A DNA stretch of 64,000 bases from Atopsyche davidsoni (lineage: Eukaryota > Arthropoda > Insecta > Trichoptera > Hydrobiosidae): contig JAILWY010000028.1 of NCBI GenBank assembly GCA_022113835.1, forward strand, positions 3,286,001 to 3,350,000, in the 5' to 3' direction. The notes under the pieces are model-generated. The model had not been told where the DNA came from. It ran no database searches and saw only the letters and a program-made list of their open reading frames with translations. Below, piece by piece: positions 59,495 through 64,000 of the stretch. Made by a program: the position numbers and the translations under genes. Position 1 is the first letter of the stretch. Each line of letters opens with the position of its first letter.

Positions 59495-61039
59495 AAATAA
59501 TAATTTTTTTTTGTAATACTTGTATAGAATATTTAAACATCTGACTCGAAACTGAATTTTTGATATTTTTATACTTTCGATATTTCTCAGTACGTTTTGA
59601 AATAATTTATATAAAGCAAGTATTTTTCTATAATTCAATTAAATTGAGTGTGCAGTCATTTAATCAAAATTACCCTGTTTGGCCGATGGGCAAATATTAT
59701 TGTAATAATTATTTTATTATTTAATATATTATAAGATTCACAAAAAGCCTAACCCAATGCAAATTTTATGGCCATACACAAAGGCTTAAACTGTAATCGA
59801 TCTAAAACTTATTTATTAACCAGTTACTGTACTGTTTCCGAAGATAAAGTAGTCTAGTTACAATAATGGTTTTCTTATGACTACCCCCTAATTCTGCATT
59901 AAGATTTTGAGGTTCACACCCTATCATTAGTTGGTTGTATTTTTAATGTGGTAATGAGTTAAAGTAGGAAAAGTAATGTGTGAAAAAAACTCTTCATTGC
60001 ACCATAGATCTGGATACACAGTGTATGGGTTTTTATGTTCTTATTTGAGTTCTCTCCTACTCCACAACCATTTCATCAGCAGTGGGACCAGCTTCCGCAG
60101 ATCATCAAAGACGATGGTGATTTTATCGACCGGATAGCCTTGAGTTTAGATCCCTTATTGAACTTAGAAGAAAAATTAATATATTGAATTAACCTTAACC
60201 GTCATTGTGAATAGCCACAAGGTTCGATGATTATGGAAATGTTAATATTATAAGATTAAGCATAAATATAGTAAGGCCAATAGCGTCCTTTTTGCTTCGT
60301 ATACCTAAGATATGTTTGTGTAATTTCTAATCAGTTACTAGTTGTGGTTCAACGTGTGTAGGTAGCTTAAAGCTATAAGCACACATACTCGTATATTGCA
60401 ACACAATCGACAACCGAGCTGTAACCAGCCAATGTTGTCCTCTTTTGCGGTACTCACTTGGTAAAAAAACTTTTGAAACACACCCGATATAAGAGGACAC
60501 TTATCGGTTATCGGTTCGGTTGCTACGTGTTTAGGCTGCACAATCATACTGTGACGTGCAGACAATAAAGCAGACTCATTCGCGGCCGAGGTCGGCGAGA
60601 CTGTGGACGGCTTCCTGGAGAGTGCTTTAAAGTAGTGCTAATCTAACTGGACAATACAACAATCAAATCTTTCAAGACGCAATAATTTATTTTCACATGA
60701 AATAATAATTTAATTAAATTTTAAATAATTTGACGAAAAGTGCCCTCACGTGTAAAGACAACAAGTGTTTGGTGAAAATTCATTAGCGGTGTGCGGTGAG
60801 TCCAAAATCGAGACGAATATAAATGACCCTATTTAATGACGCGAATAACCTATTTTATAATAAATACTACAAATATTATATATGAGTGTATTTAATATTT
60901 GTTTACACAAACAAACAAATTGACCAAGCAATCGGCTTAATAATCACACACTGGTATTGTCTTTAATATAAAGCACGCAAAAACGCCAATACTCGTATAT
61001 GTATTTTTCGGCTGATAATTTTAATTTTTGGCCTACAGG
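59495..61039 (+). repeat. Downstream module D, copy 5 (after gene 9)
   Basis: Shorter than the other copies (a piece around 59770 is missing). Contains the TGGGACCAGCTTCCGCAGAT block near 60087 and the GC-rich island at about 60580-60640. No insertion. Confidence 0.75.
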
Positions 61040-61680
61040 AGGTCAATTTATTTAATATCTGTGACAACGGAACGAGATGAGATCATACTTCATACTTCTA
61101 TTGCTACTGCTAACTATTTGTTGTTATTCTCTAAGCACCTGTGCAATCAGCACCAGAAATAAAATAACAGCAAGGTGAAACAAAACTCACTTGAGAAGAT
61201 AACTCTCAATTTTAACCAGTTTTTGTTTTCGGCCGAAAATTTTCATTGATGTTTATATTTTTTATTAATATATGTAAATCATAAAATTACTTCACCTTTG
61301 GATATTTTTCGCTCTTGGGTGTTATCTTCCGACGTTTCGGCCCCGGTACTGAGGCGAATCTGTACAACGGCTTGCAACACCTACGAATACAATAATTGTC
61401 ACATTTTTTTCAAGAGGTTGTTTTTATATTACTTGATTGCTGAGTGTATAAAAGTATTAAATTTATTTAAAAAAATTGTACCTATTTGCATGAAAATTAA
61501 AAATCTATGATGTATATAAATCTGTCTACAAATATTAAAATTAAAACCAAATAAAAAGGTTATAAAAATTCTAATGTTTAAAAGCCTAAATCTCTAACTC
61601 ATCAGTGAGATCCATTCAGAAATCAAGGCTTCAGTTTTACTCAAAATAAAATTAATGAAATGAAAATTATAAAACAGAGA
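61040..61680 (+). repeat. Upstream region shared by genes 9 and 10 (copy 2)
   Basis: Counterpart of 55531-56140, with a small T-rich insertion around 61420-61470. The acceptor ATAAAACAG lies three bases before the gene 10 ATG. Confidence 0.7.
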
Positions 61681-63952
61681 ATGCAGATTACCATCCCCAA
61701 TTGGCTGGTGGCACTGGTGGTCATCCTCCATGCCGTGTACTTCTGGGGCAAGTGGACCAACAGCTTCTTCAGCAGGAAGGGGGTGCGGGCCCTGTCGGGG
61801 GCGTGGCCCCTCATGGGGAACATGCTGAAGGTTCTTCTCCAGAAGGAACACTTCAATGAGCCCATCAAGCAAGCCTACAATGCCTATCCTGAAGACAAGT
61901 TATTTTCAGTTATTACATTACTTACATTACATTACATCTTGACCTTTACTGATAACATTTCCAGAATAATCCTAAATTATCACATTTAAATAATGTATGC
62001 GTACATAACATGATTTAAGCAATTGGAATGGAAATAAAAGATTTATTGCATATTATTATATTAAGCAAAGCTTAATGAGTTAAACACAACAAATCATATC
62101 ATAATATAATTTAAATCATTATAGTAATTTTTCTATTGTACTATACATACTATAGTTTCACTGCTGATCTGTTGCAGGTATGTGGGGTACATGCAGTTTT
62201 TCCAGCCAATCCTGCTCATCAAGGACTTGGAGCTGATCAAGCAAATCACAGTCAAAGACTTCGAAAGCTTCCAGGACCATTTCAGTATCATCGACGAGCA
62301 TGTTGACCCTCTCTTCGGAAGAATCCTGTTCATGCTTAAAGGTAAAAACAAATATTTCTTGAATACCTCAGAGTATTGACTTATTCCGATGTTACAGCAA
62401 ACTTATCCATCTTTCATCTAAAAACTCTTATTATAATATATTATTATACATAAATTAAATACGACTCTTTGAAACACTACACAACCATTACCGATCTTTT
62501 ATATATGCTCAGTGTACAAACTGGATGCCACGAACAAGTAAATAATGAAGAGAGAGTAGAGGATTCATTTAATTTTGTAATAATTATATCCCCATTTTCA
62601 ATAAATGCTTCCTTGGAATACTAGTTGTAATGTAAGAGTTTTCCGATAACATATTGATGAATATCATTTTTATAACGAATCTATTATCGTATGTGTGGAA
62701 GGGGATGGTTTATATTATTTTAAAATGATTTAAAGGGGAGAAGTGGCGCGAAATGAGGGCCACGCTGAGCCCCGCCTTCACCAGCTCCAAGATGAGGAAC
62801 ATGTTCGACTTCGTGGCCGAGTGCGGGGACCAGATGGCCCAATACTTCCTGAACCAACTGGAGAGCCCAGCTAACAGAGGTATTTAATTTATACTTCGAT
62901 TAAACTCAAAAACTATTTTTCAATACAGAATTGTGTTATATTGGTACAATCAAAAAGAAAAACATGATAATTATTGCATAAACAGAGCGGGAGTACCTGA
63001 CTGTGGAGATGAAGGACGCTTTCACGCGCTACACCAATGACGTCATCGCCACCTCAGCCTTCGGCGTCAAGGTGGACTCCCTGAAAGACAGGAACAACAA
63101 GTTTTTCACCATGGGGAAGCGCGCGTCTGACTTCTGCGGGTCCAGGCTGCTCAAGCTCTTAGGGCACATGTCAATTCCGAAGGTCATGAAGGTATTCATT
63201 CAAAATTCATATTTCTAAAAATAATTTTAATCCTCTGTTGGAAATACTGTCTAAATCACCATTTTTCAGGTGCTCCTTTTCCTTTGTCAGGTCATCTTTT
63301 TTTTTTGACTTCATCTATGTGAAAGTCTGTCTCACTCTCCTTTGGCATTCTCAATACAGCTATATTACGTACAATAGAACCTCCAGCGGAGACGAGCCTA
63401 ACGGCGATCTCACAATGCCTTTTGGCAGTTTTTCAACATCTCCCTGTTGGACGCGGACGTGTCGGCGTTCTTCCGGCACCTCGTGAGCAGCACTATGCTT
63501 ATCCGTGAGGAAAAGAATATTCTGCGGCCGGACATGATCCAGCTGCTCATGGATGCCCGGCGAGGGACCCTGCGGCATGAGAGCAGCGCCGACACGGAGG
63601 ACGCGGGCTTCGCCACTGTGCAGGAGTCAGCCCTCGGCAGGCAGCTGTCCAAGAGAAGTGAGTGCTCTGCGACACCTGGAATTATCGCTATAACACTGAT
63701 GTGCTAGCTTATTAACAATTTTATTTGCAGACTGGGAAGACGATGACCTGACAGCCCAAGCCATCATATTCTTCATAGCCGGCTATGACGCGGCTTCCAC
63801 TCTGCTGTGCTTCATGGCTCACGAGGTGATGGTGCACCCGGAGATACAGCGCCGCCTACAAGAGGAGGTGGACTCGGTGACCTCCCGCTGCGGCAGCAAG
63901 ATCACCTACGCCGAGCTCAACGCCATGAAGTACATGGACATGGTCGTCTCGG
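61681..63952 (+). CDS. CYP9-like: CYP9-like cytochrome P450, gene 10 (partial, cut by right edge)
   Basis: Six exons seen: 61681-61898, 62178-62341, 62736-62879, 62986-63191, 63429-63657, 63731-63952, coding 394 residues; exons 7-9 with ExxR and haem loop lie beyond 64000. Groups with genes 8 and 9. It carries several unusual changes at positions constant in its sisters: FQPI for FRPI, GRILF for GRNLF, WREMR for WRDMR, NNKFF for NNEFF, and an I helix of AGYDA, where the threonine is alanine. The frame is open and all splice sites are canonical, so it may be functional with altered chemistry or be drifting. Confidence 0.9.
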
Positions 63953-64000
63953 GTTAGACATCCCACTGACTCTTCTAGTGCTGCATGCAAAGCCAACTCC

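Overview
The window is from an insect nuclear genome. It is AT-rich, its genes are split by short GT-AG introns, and it holds LTR, LINE, mariner, piggyBac-like and Helitron-like sequences. Its core is a tandem cluster of ten cytochrome P450 genes of the insect CYP9 type (CYP3 clan). These are membrane-bound monooxygenases expected in the endoplasmic reticulum, working with NADPH-P450 reductase, usually on toxins, plant compounds or insecticides. I cannot fix the insect order from sequence alone.

Layout. P450 genes 1-3 lie on the minus strand (gene 1 is cut by the left edge; gene 2 is 8425-11403; gene 3 is 16052-18879). P450 genes 4-10 lie on the plus strand (gene 4 23759-27254; gene 5 29525-32868; gene 6 36075-39458; gene 7 43726-46329; gene 8 49610-52957; gene 9 56141-59494; gene 10 from 61681, cut by the right edge). 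I traced every exon. All complete genes have nine coding exons with identical intron phases and open frames of 539-549 codons, so none is an obvious pseudogene. Exon lengths give two subfamilies: genes 1-4 (first coding exon 221 nt; exon 7, where seen, 101 nt) and genes 5-10 (218 nt and 98 nt). The subfamily border (gene 4/5) is not the strand-flip border (gene 3/4), so an inversion is likely. Genes 5/6 and genes 8/9 are very recent duplicate pairs.

Between genes 1 and 2 sits a young 5.07 kb LTR element (2559-7631). It has apparently identical 780-bp LTRs and one 998-codon Gag-like ORF with BEL/Pao-style zinc knuckles, a coiled coil and seven 36-residue proline-rich repeats, but no protease, reverse transcriptase or integrase. 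Between genes 2 and 3 are a purine-rich higher-order satellite, a mariner transposase relic and two more copies of an unrecognised coding-like segment also found near gene 1.

The plus-strand array (28-64 kb) is built from repeated units of about 5.5-7.7 kb (promoter module, gene, downstream module). Comparing units exposes later insertions with their empty sites: a piggyBac-like relic (53730-54779, TTAA duplications), a Helitron-like element (47520-47861, A|T target), a 556-bp TTAA-flanked MITE (42977-43532; sister copy 22129-22683) and a long-inverted-repeat element in intron 7 of genes 5 and 6. Functionally, genes 8-10 stand out: the I-helix threonine used in oxygen activation is Ser, Ser and Ala, and genes 8 and 9 have also lost the conserved WPPA stretch after the ExxR motif.
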